A DNA stretch of 64,000 bases, taken from the NCBI GenBank assembly GCA_031553415.1, contig JAVBLO010000056.1, positions 1 to 64,000 on the forward strand, written 5' to 3'. The translations under genes and the position numbers were made by a program. The stretch comes from JAIRVZ01 sp031553415. Its GTDB lineage: Bacteria; Bacteroidota; Bacteroidia; Bacteroidales; Azobacteroidaceae. Positions 7,435-15,772 of the stretch are shown here, one piece after another. How positions within the stretch are numbered: the stretch's first letter is position 1; every line of letters begins with the position of its first letter. Under the pieces are notes generated by a model. That model had not been told where the DNA came from. It worked only from the letters and a program-made list of their open reading frames with translations, and did not search any database.

Positions 7435-8622
7435 ATGGCAAAAGAGCATTTTAACCGGTCGAAACCGCACGTTAACATCGGTACAATCGGTCACGTTGAC
7501 CACGGTAAAACTACTTTGACAGCTGCTATCACTACAGTGTTGGCAAAGAAAGGTCTTTCAGAAGTTAAGTCATTTGATCAAATCGACAACGCTCCGGAAG
7601 AAAAAGAAAGAGGTATCACTATCAATACTTCACACGTAGAATATGAAACAGCTAACCGTCACTATGCACACGTAGACTGTCCAGGTCACGCCGACTACGT
7701 TAAGAATATGGTTACTGGTGCTGCTCAGATGGACGGTGCTATCATTGTAGTTGCTGCTACTGATGGTCCTATGCCTCAAACTCGTGAGCACATCCTTTTG
7801 GCTCGTCAGGTAAACGTACCTAAATTGGTTGTTTTCATGAACAAATGCGACTCTGTTGATGACGAAGAAATGTTAGAACTAGTTGAAATGGAAATGAGAG
7901 AATTACTTTCATTCTATAATTTCGATGGTGACAATACTCCTGTTATTCGTGGTTCTGCATTAGGTGGATTGAACGGCATTCCACAATGGGAAGATAAAAT
8001 CATGGAATTAATGGATGCTGTTGATACTTGGATTCCACTTCCTCCACGTGATGTTGATAAACCATTCTTGATGCCGGTTGAAGACGTGTTCTCAATCACT
8101 GGCCGTGGTACAGTTGCTACAGGTCGTATTGAAACAGGTATTATCAAAACCAGTGAAGAAGTTCAAATTATTGGTTTGGGTTCAGAAGGTAAGAAATCAG
8201 TTGTTACAGGAGTAGAAATGTTCCGTAAAATTCTTGACGAAGGTCAGGCTGGTGACAATGTTGGTTTGTTACTTCGTGGTGTTGATAAAGATGAAATCAA
8301 ACGTGGTATGGTTATTACTCACCCAGGAAAAGTTAAACCTCACACTAAAGTTAAAGCTGAGGTGTATATCTTGAAAAAAGAAGAAGGTGGTCGTCACACT
8401 CCATTCCATAACAAGTATCGTCCTCAATTCTACATCCGTACATTGGACGTAACAGGTGAAATTACTCTTCCGGAAGGAACAGAAATGGTTATGCCTGGTG
8501 ATAACGTAACAATTACTGTAGATTTGATTTATCCTGTAGCTTGTAACGAAGGTCTTCGTTTTGCTATTCGTGAAGGTGGACGTACAGTAGGTGCTGGTCA
8601 GATTACTGAAATCATCGAATAA
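7435..8622 (+). CDS. tuf: Elongation factor Tu
   Basis: The 395-residue GTPase delivers aminoacyl-tRNA to the ribosome. Its G-domain motifs are intact: GHVDHGKTTL (P-loop), the switch region RGITINTSHVEYE, DCPGHADY and NKCD. Domains 2 and 3 follow, ending in GQITEIIE. Length is that of bacterial EF-Tu. There is no Shine-Dalgarno before the ATG. It sits between tRNA-Thr and tRNA-Trp with palindromic repeats on both sides. It is the only tuf in this window; whether a second copy exists cannot be seen. Confidence 0.99.
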   Translation: MAKEHFNRSKPHVNIGTIGHVDHGKTTLTAAITTVLAKKGLSEVKSFDQIDNAPEEKERGITINTSHVEYETANRHYAHVDCPGHADYVKNMVTGAAQMDGAIIVVAATDGPMPQTREHILLARQVNVPKLVVFMNKCDSVDDEEMLELVEMEMRELLSFYNFDGDNTPVIRGSALGGLNGIPQWEDKIMELMDAVDTWIPLPPRDVDKPFLMPVEDVFSITGRGTVATGRIETGIIKTSEEVQIIGLGSEGKKSVVTGVEMFRKILDEGQAGDNVGLLLRGVDKDEIKRGMVITHPGKVKPHTKVKAEVYILKKEEGGRHTPFHNKYRPQFYIRTLDVTGEITLPEGTEMVMPGDNVTITVDLIYPVACNEGLRFAIREGGRTVGAGQITEIIE

Positions 8623-8623
8623 A

Positions 8624-8687
8624 ACTAAAAGTGAAAAGTGAAAAGTGAAAAATTAATTTTTAGTTTTTAACTTTCAACTTTTCACTT
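8624..8687. repeat. Heptad palindrome (GTGAAAA units) between tuf and tRNA-Trp
   Basis: Three exact tandem copies of GTGAAAA (8631-8651) form the left arm. The right arm (8669-8687) carries the complementary TTTCAACTTTTCACTT series. The whole block is palindromic and spans nearly the full tuf to tRNA-Trp gap. Confidence 0.8.
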
Positions 8688-8690
8688 CAT

Positions 8691-8762
8691 ACGGGCGTAG
8701 TTCAGTGGTAGAGCGTTGGTCTCCAAAACCAAATGTCGGGAGTTCGAATCTCTCCGCCCGTG
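8691..8762 (+). tRNA. tRNA-Trp (CCA)
   Basis: A 72-nt cloverleaf: acceptor ACGGGCG pairs with CGCCCGT, the discriminator is G, and the anticodon loop CTCCAAA gives CCA. It lies between tuf and secE as in many bacteria. Confidence 0.96.
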
Positions 8763-8785
8763 CTAATAAAATCTATATAAATTAG

Positions 8786-8998
8786 ATGAAAAAATTTTTT
8801 CAAAAAATAGGAGATTATATTAAAGAATCTTATAACGAACTTGTTCATAAGGTGTCTTGGCCTACGAGAGCGGAGTTAACTAGCAGTGCAGTTGTCGTTT
8901 TGACTGCTTCCCTGATACTTGCACTGGTTATTTCTGCAATTGACCTCAGTTTCGAAAAAGGAATGGAATTCATTTACACAGCTATCTTTCGGAAATAA
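8786..8998 (+). CDS. secE: Preprotein translocase subunit SecE
   Basis: The 70-residue protein has the single-span SecE form: an amphipathic N-terminal region with the conserved ELVHKVSWPTRAEL and one membrane helix (about 33-55). It clamps SecY in the inner-membrane Sec channel. It is followed by nusG after 2 nt, the conserved secE-nusG pair, so the two are translated from one mRNA. Confidence 0.95.
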   Translation: MKKFFQKIGDYIKESYNELVHKVSWPTRAELTSSAVVVLTASLILALVISAIDLSFEKGMEFIYTAIFRK

Positions 8999-9000
8999 AC

Positions 9001-9546
9001 ATGTCTGAAATAGAAAAGAAATTTTATGTACTCCGTTCTGTTAGCGGAAAGGAGAACAAGGTAAAGGAATTTATTGAAGCGGAGATCAATAATAAAAATG
9101 GTGACTTGAAAGATTATATCTCCCAGGTCATTATTCCTACAGAAAAAGTTGTGACAGTTCGTAACGGAAAGAGAGTGATGAAAGAACGCGCTTATCTTCC
9201 CGGTTATGTTGTTATTGAAGCAGCTTTGGTAGGTGAAGTCATGCACTTCCTTAAAAACTTAAACTACGTAATTGGATTTTTGGGAGAAGGAAAGCCTGTT
9301 CCCCTCCGTCCTTCCGAAGTGAACCGTATTCTCGGCACTGTTGATGAATTACAGGATCAACCGGAAGAATTGGATATTGAATTTTATGTAGGAGAAACAG
9401 TTAAGGTAACGCATGGCCCTTTCAATGGTTTCCTTGGTGTGATTGAAGAAATCAATACCGAGAAGAAAAAATTGAAAGTGATGGTTAAGATATTTGGACG
9501 TAAAACTCCATTGGAATTGGGTTATTTACAAGTTGAAAAAGAGTAG
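9001..9546 (+). CDS. nusG: Transcription termination/antitermination factor NusG
   Basis: The 181-residue protein has an N-terminal NGN domain (about 5-115; FYVLRSVSGKENKVKEF, LPGYVVIEA) and a C-terminal KOW domain (VKVTHGPFNGFLGVIEE). NusG binds RNA polymerase to raise elongation rate and links it to Rho or ribosomal uS10. Length and domain order are normal, with no insertion domain. It starts 2 nt after secE and precedes the L11 operon. Confidence 0.97.
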   Translation: MSEIEKKFYVLRSVSGKENKVKEFIEAEINNKNGDLKDYISQVIIPTEKVVTVRNGKRVMKERAYLPGYVVIEAALVGEVMHFLKNLNYVIGFLGEGKPVPLRPSEVNRILGTVDELQDQPEELDIEFYVGETVKVTHGPFNGFLGVIEEINTEKKKLKVMVKIFGRKTPLELGYLQVEKE

Positions 9547-9598
9547 GTTGAATTGGTTACGCAGTTTGCCCTCATAACAAATTAAATTTTATTAAACA

Positions 9599-10042
9599 AT
9601 GGCTAAAGAGATTGCTGGACAGATTAAGTTACAGATAAAAGGAGGAGCTGCAAATCCTTCTCCTCCCGTAGGACCTGCATTAGGTTCCAAGGGTATCAAC
9701 ATTATGGAGTTTTGCAAGCAATTTAATGCCAGGACTCAAGACAAACCCGGTAAGATATTGCCAGTGGTAATTACTTACTACGCAGATAAGTCTTTCGATT
9801 TTGTTGTAAAAACACCTCCTGTTGCTATCCAATTATTGGAAGTTTCAAAACAGAAGAGTGGTTCTGCAGAGCCTAACCGTAAGAAAGTTGCGGAAATTAC
9901 CTGGGATCAGGTAAAGGTGATTGCAGAAGACAAAATGGTTGACTTAAACTGTTTCTCTGTTGATGCTGCTATGAAAATGGTTGCAGGAACAGCAAGAAGT
10001 ATGGGTATTGCAGTAAAAGGGGAATTCCCTGGAAATAATTAA
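9599..10042 (+). CDS. rplK: 50S ribosomal protein uL11
   Basis: The 147-residue protein begins MAKEIAGQIKLQIKGGAANP followed by the conserved proline-rich PPVGPALGSKGINI. uL11 forms the GTPase-associated stalk base and contacts release and elongation factors. It lies 52 nt after nusG and 15 nt before rplA, the classical L11 operon. Confidence 0.98.
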   Translation: MAKEIAGQIKLQIKGGAANPSPPVGPALGSKGINIMEFCKQFNARTQDKPGKILPVVITYYADKSFDFVVKTPPVAIQLLEVSKQKSGSAEPNRKKVAEITWDQVKVIAEDKMVDLNCFSVDAAMKMVAGTARSMGIAVKGEFPGNN

Positions 10043-10057
10043 AACTTCAATTGAGAT

Positions 10058-10756
10058 ATGAGTAAACTTACAAAAAAACAGAAGTTAGCTTTCAGTAAAA
10101 TTGAAGCAGGGAAAATTTATACTCTCAAAGAAGCTTCAAGTTTGGTAAAAGAAATTACCACAACAAAATTTGATGCTTCGGTAGACATTGATGTCCGTCT
10201 GGGAGTTGACCCCCGTAAAGCTAACCAAATGGTGAGAGGTGTTGTTTCATTGCCTCACGGAACGGGTAAGCAAGTTAGGGTTCTCGCATTATGTACTCCG
10301 GATCAGGAAGCTGCAGCAAAAGAAGCAGGTGCTGATTACGTGGGGCTTGATGAATATATCGAAAAAATTAAAGGTGGTTGGACTGATATTGATGTTATCA
10401 TCACTATGCCTGCTATCATGGGTAAAATTGGTGCGCTTGGACGTGTTTTAGGTCCTCGAGGATTGATGCCTAACCCCAAAAGCGGAACAGTAACCAACGA
10501 TGTTGCAACTGCTGTAAAAGAAGTAAAACAAGGAAAAATCGACTTCAAGGTTGATAAAGCTGGTATCGTTCACACTTCAATCGGTAAAGCATCGTTCTCA
10601 CCGGAACAAATTCGTGATAATGCGAAAGAATTCGTTTCAACTTTGAATAAGTTAAAACCTACAGCTGCTAAAGGTACATATATTAAGAGCGTATTTCTTT
10701 CAAGTACTATGAGTCCGGGTATTAAAATCGACCCTAAATCAGTAGACGAAAATTAA
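10058..10756 (+). CDS. rplA: 50S ribosomal protein uL1
   Basis: The 232-residue protein matches uL1 throughout, including VRLGVDPRKANQMVRG, GLMPNPKSGTVT and the C-terminal SSTMSPGIKID. uL1 forms the mobile stalk at the E site and in many bacteria represses its own operon by binding the mRNA. The gene follows rplK by 15 nt and precedes rplJ by 14 nt. Confidence 0.98.
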   Translation: MSKLTKKQKLAFSKIEAGKIYTLKEASSLVKEITTTKFDASVDIDVRLGVDPRKANQMVRGVVSLPHGTGKQVRVLALCTPDQEAAAKEAGADYVGLDEYIEKIKGGWTDIDVIITMPAIMGKIGALGRVLGPRGLMPNPKSGTVTNDVATAVKEVKQGKIDFKVDKAGIVHTSIGKASFSPEQIRDNAKEFVSTLNKLKPTAAKGTYIKSVFLSSTMSPGIKIDPKSVDEN

Positions 10757-10770
10757 AACAATTTTGAATT

Positions 10771-11286
10771 ATGAGAAAGGAAGATAAAAGCTCAATTATA
10801 GAACAGATAGCTGCTACTGTAGGCGAATACACTAATTTTTATCTTACAGATATTGCAACATTAAATGCTGAAAATACTACTAAGTTAAGAAAAGAGTGTA
10901 ACAAACAAGAAATTAAATTACTTGTTGTTAAAAATACTTTGCTTAAGAAAGCACTTGAAAAAGTTGAAGGAAATTTTTCCGAATTAGATGCTGTATTGAA
11001 GGGCAACACTGCTGTTATGTTTTCTAACGCAGCAAATGCTCCTGCCAAATTGATCAAAGAGTTTGCAAGAGGAACTGATATTCCTAAATTGAAAGCTGCT
11101 TATGTTCAGGAAAGTTTCTATATCGGTGCGGAAAATCTGGATGCTTTAGTTAGCATTAAGAGCAAGAATGAACTTATTGGAGACGTTATCGGATTGTTAC
11201 AATCTCCGGCGAAGAATGTTATTTCTGCTCTTCAATCTGGTGGAAACACCATCCACGGAGTTTTAGAAACTCTGTCGAAAAGATAA
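10771..11286 (+). CDS. rplJ: 50S ribosomal protein uL10
   Basis: The 171-residue protein has the uL10 fold, with MRKEDKSSIIEQI, the RKECNKQEIKLLVVKNTL segment and a C-terminal helix (LLQSPAKNVISALQSGG) that binds L7/L12 dimers. It anchors the stalk to 23S rRNA. Unlike in enterobacteria, only 14 nt separate it from rplA, so there is no room for a long L10 leader in front of it. Confidence 0.97.
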   Translation: MRKEDKSSIIEQIAATVGEYTNFYLTDIATLNAENTTKLRKECNKQEIKLLVVKNTLLKKALEKVEGNFSELDAVLKGNTAVMFSNAANAPAKLIKEFARGTDIPKLKAAYVQESFYIGAENLDALVSIKSKNELIGDVIGLLQSPAKNVISALQSGGNTIHGVLETLSKR

Positions 11287-11288
11287 AA

Positions 11289-11330
11289 TTCAATTGAGAA
11301 TTGAGAATGAATTTCTCTTCTGAATCTTAG
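11289..11330. repeat. Short heptad repeat (AATTGAG units) between rplJ and rplL
   Basis: AATTGAG AATTGAG AATGAAT (11292-11312) shows a 7-nt period and is followed by a weakly complementary TTTCTCTTCTGAATCTT. It is the least regular of the heptad palindromes in the window. Confidence 0.5.
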
Positions 11331-11378
11331 TTCTTTCAAAAAACAAAATTAGTAATAATCATTTAAAATCATAAAACA

Positions 11379-11756
11379 ATGGCAGATTTGAAAGCTTTTG
11401 CTGAACAATTAGTAAACTTAACCGTAAAAGAAGTAAATGAGCTTGCTCAAATTTTGAAAGACGAGTACGGAATTGAACCTGCTGCTGCAGCTGTTGCTGT
11501 TGCTGCTCCTGCTGCTGGTGGCGGTGCTCCTGCTGCAGAAGAAAAAACTTCATTTGATGTTGTATTGAAAGAAGCAGGTGCTAATAAATTGGCAATCGTT
11601 AAATTAGTAAAAGAATTAACTGGTCTAGGTTTGAAAGAAGCTAAAGATTTAGTTGACGGAGCTCCAAGCAACATTAAAGAAGGTGTTGCTAAAGATGAAG
11701 CTGACGCTTTGAAAAAACAATTGGAAGAAGCCGGAGCTCAAGTTGAACTTAAATAA
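11379..11756 (+). CDS. rplL: 50S ribosomal protein bL12 (L7/L12)
   Basis: The 125-residue acidic protein has the N-terminal dimer domain (LKAFAEQLVNLTVKEVNEL), an Ala/Pro/Gly-rich hinge (about 35-52) and the C-terminal factor-binding domain (EKTSFDVVLKEAGANKLAIV, GLGLKEAKDLVDGAP). It recruits translation GTPases. The Ala-rich hinge explains the glutamine-rich open frame seen on the opposite strand. A hairpin with a T-run lies between it and rpoB. Confidence 0.98.
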   Translation: MADLKAFAEQLVNLTVKEVNELAQILKDEYGIEPAAAAVAVAAPAAGGGAPAAEEKTSFDVVLKEAGANKLAIVKLVKELTGLGLKEAKDLVDGAPSNIKEGVAKDEADALKKQLEEAGAQVELK

Positions 11757-11764
11757 CAAGCCCT

Positions 11765-11816
11765 ATTCTTAGGTTTTTGGTTAAGAATCTTCCAACTGAA
11801 GGTTCTTAACCTTTTT
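11765..11816 (+). terminator. rplL-rpoB attenuator hairpin with competing antiterminator
   Basis: GGTTAAGAA (11779-11787) pairs with TTCTTAACC (11803-11811), extended inward by CTTC/GAAG, and is followed by TTTTT (11812-11816): a terminator form. The 7-mer ATTCTTA (11765-11771) can instead pair with TAAGAAT (11782-11788), which lies in the terminator's 5' arm, so the two hairpins exclude each other. In E. coli a partial terminator in this gap sets the ratio of L12 to RNA polymerase; the same role is inferred here. Confidence 0.75.
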
Positions 11817-11858
11817 GTGTTATTTTTAGATTATTAAGTTCAAAAACACCACTAATAG

Positions 11859-14800
11859 ATGTCTCAAACAAGTAGTAACAATCAAAGAATAAATTTTGCA
11901 TCGATTAAAAATCCTTACCAATACCCGGATTTTCTCGAAGTGCAATTAAAGTCATTCCAAGACTTTCTCCAGTTAGACACTCCACCTGAAAAAAGAAAAA
12001 ATGAGGGTTTATACAAAGTTTTTGCAGAGAATTTTCCTATCGCAGATACTCGCAATAATTTTGTGTTAGAGTTTTTGGATTATTACATAGATCCCCCGCG
12101 CTACACTATTGAAGAGTGTGTTGCCCGCGGTTTGACATACAGTGTTCCCCTAAAAGCTAAATTGAAGCTTTATTGTACGGACCCTGAGCATGAAGATTTT
12201 GATACAGTCATTCAAGACGTATATTTAGGTCCTATTCCTTATATAACAGAAAAAGGTACATTTGTTATCAATGGTGCTGAACGTGTTGTTGTTTCCCAGC
12301 TTCACCGTTCTCCAGGTGTATTCTTCGGACAAAGCATCCATACTAACGGAACAAAATTGTACTCAGCAAGAATCATCCCGTTCAAGGGTTCTTGGATTGA
12401 ATTCGCAACCGATATAAACAACGTGATGTATGCTTATATCGACCGTAAGAAGAAATTACCTGTTACTACATTGTTAAGAGCAATTGGTTTTGAGAGCGAT
12501 AAAGATATTCTTGAAATTTTCAACCTGGCTGAAGAGATTAAGGTTAATAAGACTAACCTGAAAAATTCTATCGGCCGGAAATTAGCAGCCCGTGTGTTGA
12601 AATCATGGGTAGAGGACTTTGTAGATGAGGATACCGGTGAAGTTGTTTCTATCGAGCGTAATGAAGTCATCATCGACCGTGAGGTTGTGCTGAATGAAGA
12701 CCATATTGAGGAAATTATGGAATCGGGTGCACAAACTATTCTGTTGCACAGGCAAGAGCAAAGTCTTTCAGACTATGCAATTATATATAACACTTTACAG
12801 AAAGACCCGAGTAACTCGGAACGTGATGCGGTTGTATATATTTATCGTCAGTTGCGTAACGCAGATCCTGCTGATGATGCAAGTGCAAGGGAAGTTATCC
12901 AGAACTTATTCTTCTCGGAAAAAAGATATGATCTTGGAGAAGTGGGACGTTACAGGATCAATAAAAAATTGAACCTGACCACCAGTTCGGATGTAAAAGT
13001 CTTAACAAAAGAAGACATAATTGAAATCATCAAATATCTGATCGAGCTTGTAAACTCAAAGGCAGATGTCGATGATATCGACCACTTGAGTAACCGCCGT
13101 GTTCGTACGGTTGGTGAACAGTTATATAACCAGTTCGGAATTGGTTTGGCACGTATGGCACGTACTATCCGTGAACGTATGAATGTGCGTGATAATGAGG
13201 TGTTTACTCCGATTGATTTGATTAATGCCAAGACAATTTCTTCGGTTGTTAACTCATTCTTCGGAACGAATGCCTTGTCACAATTCATGGATCAAACAAA
13301 CCCATTGGCCGAAATTACTCACAAACGCCGTATGTCGGCTTTAGGACCAGGTGGTTTATCACGTGAGCGTGCCGGATTTGAAGTGCGTGATGTACACTAT
13401 ACTCACTATGGCCGTTTGTGCCCGATTGAAACTCCTGAAGGACCAAATATCGGTTTGATTTCTTCGTTGTGTGTATATGCAAAAATTAATGATCTTGGTT
13501 TTATCGAAACTCCTTATCGCAAGGTGGATAATTCAAAAGTTGATTTGTCAAATAAAGGCATCATATATCTCACAGCTGAAGAAGAAGAAGGAAAAATTAT
13601 TGCTCAGGGAAATGCTCTGTTGAATGATGGAGGTGAATTCGTCAATCTAAGGGTAAAAGCCCGTCAGGATGCGGATTATCCTATGGCAACTCCGGAAGAA
13701 GTTAATTTGATGGATGTTTCTCCAACACAGATTGCTTCTATTGCTGCATCTTTGATTCCGTTCCTTGAACATGATGATGCCAACCGTGCATTGATGGGTT
13801 CGAACATGATGCGCCAGGCTGTGCCTCTGTTGCGTACAGAAGCTCCTATTGTCGGGACAGGATTGGAAGGGCAATTGATTAAAGATTCCAGGACTCAAAT
13901 TACAGCCGAAGGTTCAGGAGAAGTGGTTTACGTTGATGCTGATCGCATTGATATTAAATATGACCGTACAGAAGTTGATGAATTTGTAAGTTTTGAAAGT
14001 TCTGTAAAATCCTATTCCATTCCGAAATTCAGGAAAACCAACCAAAATACAACAGTCGACTTGCGTCCAATTTGTCACAAGGGTGACCATGTTGTTGAAG
14101 GTCAGATTTTGACTGAAGGTTATTCAACTGAAAAAGGAGAACTGGCTATCGGGAAAAATCTGAAAGTAGCTTTCATGCCTTGGAAAGGTTACAATTTCGA
14201 AGATGCTATCGTGATCAACGAACGGGTTGTTCGTGAAGATATTTTCACTTCGGTTCATGTAGACGAATATATTCTTGAAGTTCGTGAAACTAAACGTGGT
14301 GTGGAGGAATTAACTTCTGATATTCCAAACGTTAGTGAAGATGCTACTAAAGATTTGGACGAAAATGGTATCATCCGTATTGGCGCCAGAGTTGAACCGG
14401 GAGATATCCTGATTGGTAAGATTACTCCGAAAGGAGAATCCGATCCTTCTCCGGAAGAAAAATTACTTCGTGCGATCTTTGGAGACAAGGCTGGCGATGT
14501 GAAAGATGCTTCTTTGAAAGCTTCTCCTTCGTTAAATGGAGTTGTTATCGGAACAAATCTTTTCTCTAAAGCTGTCAAAAAGAGAAAATCAAGGTTGGCT
14601 GATAAAGCAATTCTTCCTAAATTGGATGAAGAGTTTGAAAAGAAAATGGACAAGTTGAAAGATATTTTAGTCCAAAAACTTGTTGTTATTACAGAAGGAA
14701 AATCATCTCAGGGAGTCAAAGATTTCATGAATACGGAACTTATTCCTAAGGGAGTAAGATTCATGCAATCAGACCTTTATAAATTAGACTATAATACGGT

Positions 14801-15674
14801 TCAGGTTAGTAAATGGACTACTGATGAAGAAAAAAATCAAATGATTCAGAGTGTCATTGTTAATTACCTGAAGAAGTATAAAGAACTGGATGCCGAATTA
14901 AGACGCCAGAAATTTGATGTTACCATCGGAGATGAACTTCCTACGGGTATCGTTCAAATGGCTAAAGTTTATATCGCTAAGAAACGTAAATTGCAAGTGG
15001 GAGATAAAATGGCAGGACGTCATGGAAACAAAGGTATTGTTTCAAGGATTGTTCGTCAGGAAGATATGCCTTTCCTTGCAGATGGAACACCTGTTGATAT
15101 CGTCTTGAATCCGTTAGGTGTGCCTTCCCGTATGAACCTTGGACAGATTTTCGAAACTGTATTAGGTTGGGCAGGAAAGAACTTGGGCGTTAGGTTTGCC
15201 ACTCCGATTTTTGATGGCGCTTCGTTAGATGATTTGAACGAATGGACAGATAAAGCCGGAGTACCTCGTTATGGTAAATCATACTTGTATGACGGTGGAA
15301 CCGGAGAACGTTTTGACCAACCGGCAACAGTCGGTATCATCTATATGTTAAAACTTGGTCACATGGTTGATGATAAAATGCATGCCCGTTCTATTGGCCC
15401 TTATTCTTTGATAACACAACAACCTTTGGGAGGTAAAGCCCAATTCGGAGGTCAGCGTTTCGGAGAAATGGAGGTTTGGGCGCTTGAAGCGTTCGGTGCG
15501 TCATTTATCCTGCAGGAAATCCTTACAATTAAATCTGATGATGTCGTAGGACGTTCAAAAGCTTACGAAGCAATTGTAAAAGGAGATCCGATGCCAATGC
15601 CAGGAATTCCTGAGTCACTCAATGTATTGTTGCACGAAATGAAAGGCCTTGGGCTTAGTGTAACTTTGGAATAA
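11859..15674 (+). CDS. rpoB: RNA polymerase beta subunit
   Basis: The 1271-residue protein is a full-length beta subunit. Recognisable landmarks are the N-terminal FASIKNPYQYPDFLEVQL, the rifampicin region near FFGTNALSQFMDQTNPLAEI with HKRRMSALGPGGLSRERAG, and the C-terminal KMAGRHGNKGIVS and GGKAQFGGQRFGEMEVWAL. In the rifampicin region the usual Ser, Gln, Asp, His and Arg positions look like the sensitive wild type, as far as can be judged by eye. It follows rplL by 102 nt containing the attenuator and is separated from rpoC by a palindromic repeat block. Confidence 0.99.
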   Translation: MSQTSSNNQRINFASIKNPYQYPDFLEVQLKSFQDFLQLDTPPEKRKNEGLYKVFAENFPIADTRNNFVLEFLDYYIDPPRYTIEECVARGLTYSVPLKAKLKLYCTDPEHEDFDTVIQDVYLGPIPYITEKGTFVINGAERVVVSQLHRSPGVFFGQSIHTNGTKLYSARIIPFKGSWIEFATDINNVMYAYIDRKKKLPVTTLLRAIGFESDKDILEIFNLAEEIKVNKTNLKNSIGRKLAARVLKSWVEDFVDEDTGEVVSIERNEVIIDREVVLNEDHIEEIMESGAQTILLHRQEQSLSDYAIIYNTLQKDPSNSERDAVVYIYRQLRNADPADDASAREVIQNLFFSEKRYDLGEVGRYRINKKLNLTTSSDVKVLTKEDIIEIIKYLIELVNSKADVDDIDHLSNRRVRTVGEQLYNQFGIGLARMARTIRERMNVRDNEVFTPIDLINAKTISSVVNSFFGTNALSQFMDQTNPLAEITHKRRMSALGPGGLSRERAGFEVRDVHYTHYGRLCPIETPEGPNIGLISSLCVYAKINDLGFIETPYRKVDNSKVDLSNKGIIYLTAEEEEGKIIAQGNALLNDGGEFVNLRVKARQDADYPMATPEEVNLMDVSPTQIASIAASLIPFLEHDDANRALMGSNMMRQAVPLLRTEAPIVGTGLEGQLIKDSRTQITAEGSGEVVYVDADRIDIKYDRTEVDEFVSFESSVKSYSIPKFRKTNQNTTVDLRPICHKGDHVVEGQILTEGYSTEKGELAIGKNLKVAFMPWKGYNFEDAIVINERVVREDIFTSVHVDEYILEVRETKRGVEELTSDIPNVSEDATKDLDENGIIRIGARVEPGDILIGKITPKGESDPSPEEKLLRAIFGDKAGDVKDASLKASPSLNGVVIGTNLFSKAVKKRKSRLADKAILPKLDEEFEKKMDKLKDILVQKLVVITEGKSSQGVKDFMNTELIPKGVRFMQSDLYKLDYNTVQVSKWTTDEEKNQMIQSVIVNYLKKYKELDAELRRQKFDVTIGDELPTGIVQMAKVYIAKKRKLQVGDKMAGRHGNKGIVSRIVRQEDMPFLADGTPVDIVLNPLGVPSRMNLGQIFETVLGWAGKNLGVRFATPIFDGASLDDLNEWTDKAGVPRYGKSYLYDGGTGERFDQPATVGIIYMLKLGHMVDDKMHARSIGPYSLITQQPLGGKAQFGGQRFGEMEVWALEAFGASFILQEILTIKSDDVVGRSKAYEAIVKGDPMPMPGIPESLNVLLHEMKGLGLSVTLE

Positions 15675-15768
15675 TTAAAAATGAAGAATGAAGAATGAAG
15701 AATTAAAACCTTCATTCTTCATCTCTTAATATTTAATTTTTCATTTTTAATTCTTAATTCTTCATTAT
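15673..15768. repeat. Heptad palindrome (AATGAAG units) between rpoB and rpoC
   Basis: Three exact tandem copies of AATGAAG (15680-15700) begin the left arm. The right half carries the complementary TTCTTAATTCTTCATT series, so the whole 96-nt gap can fold on itself. It must be transcribed, because rpoB and rpoC are one operon. Confidence 0.8.
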
Positions 15769-15772
15769 AAAT

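Noticed and set aside
11359..11553. Glutamine-rich open frame on the minus strand
   Set aside because: It is the reverse of the Ala-rich hinge codons of rplL (GCT/GCA repeats) and has no independent support.
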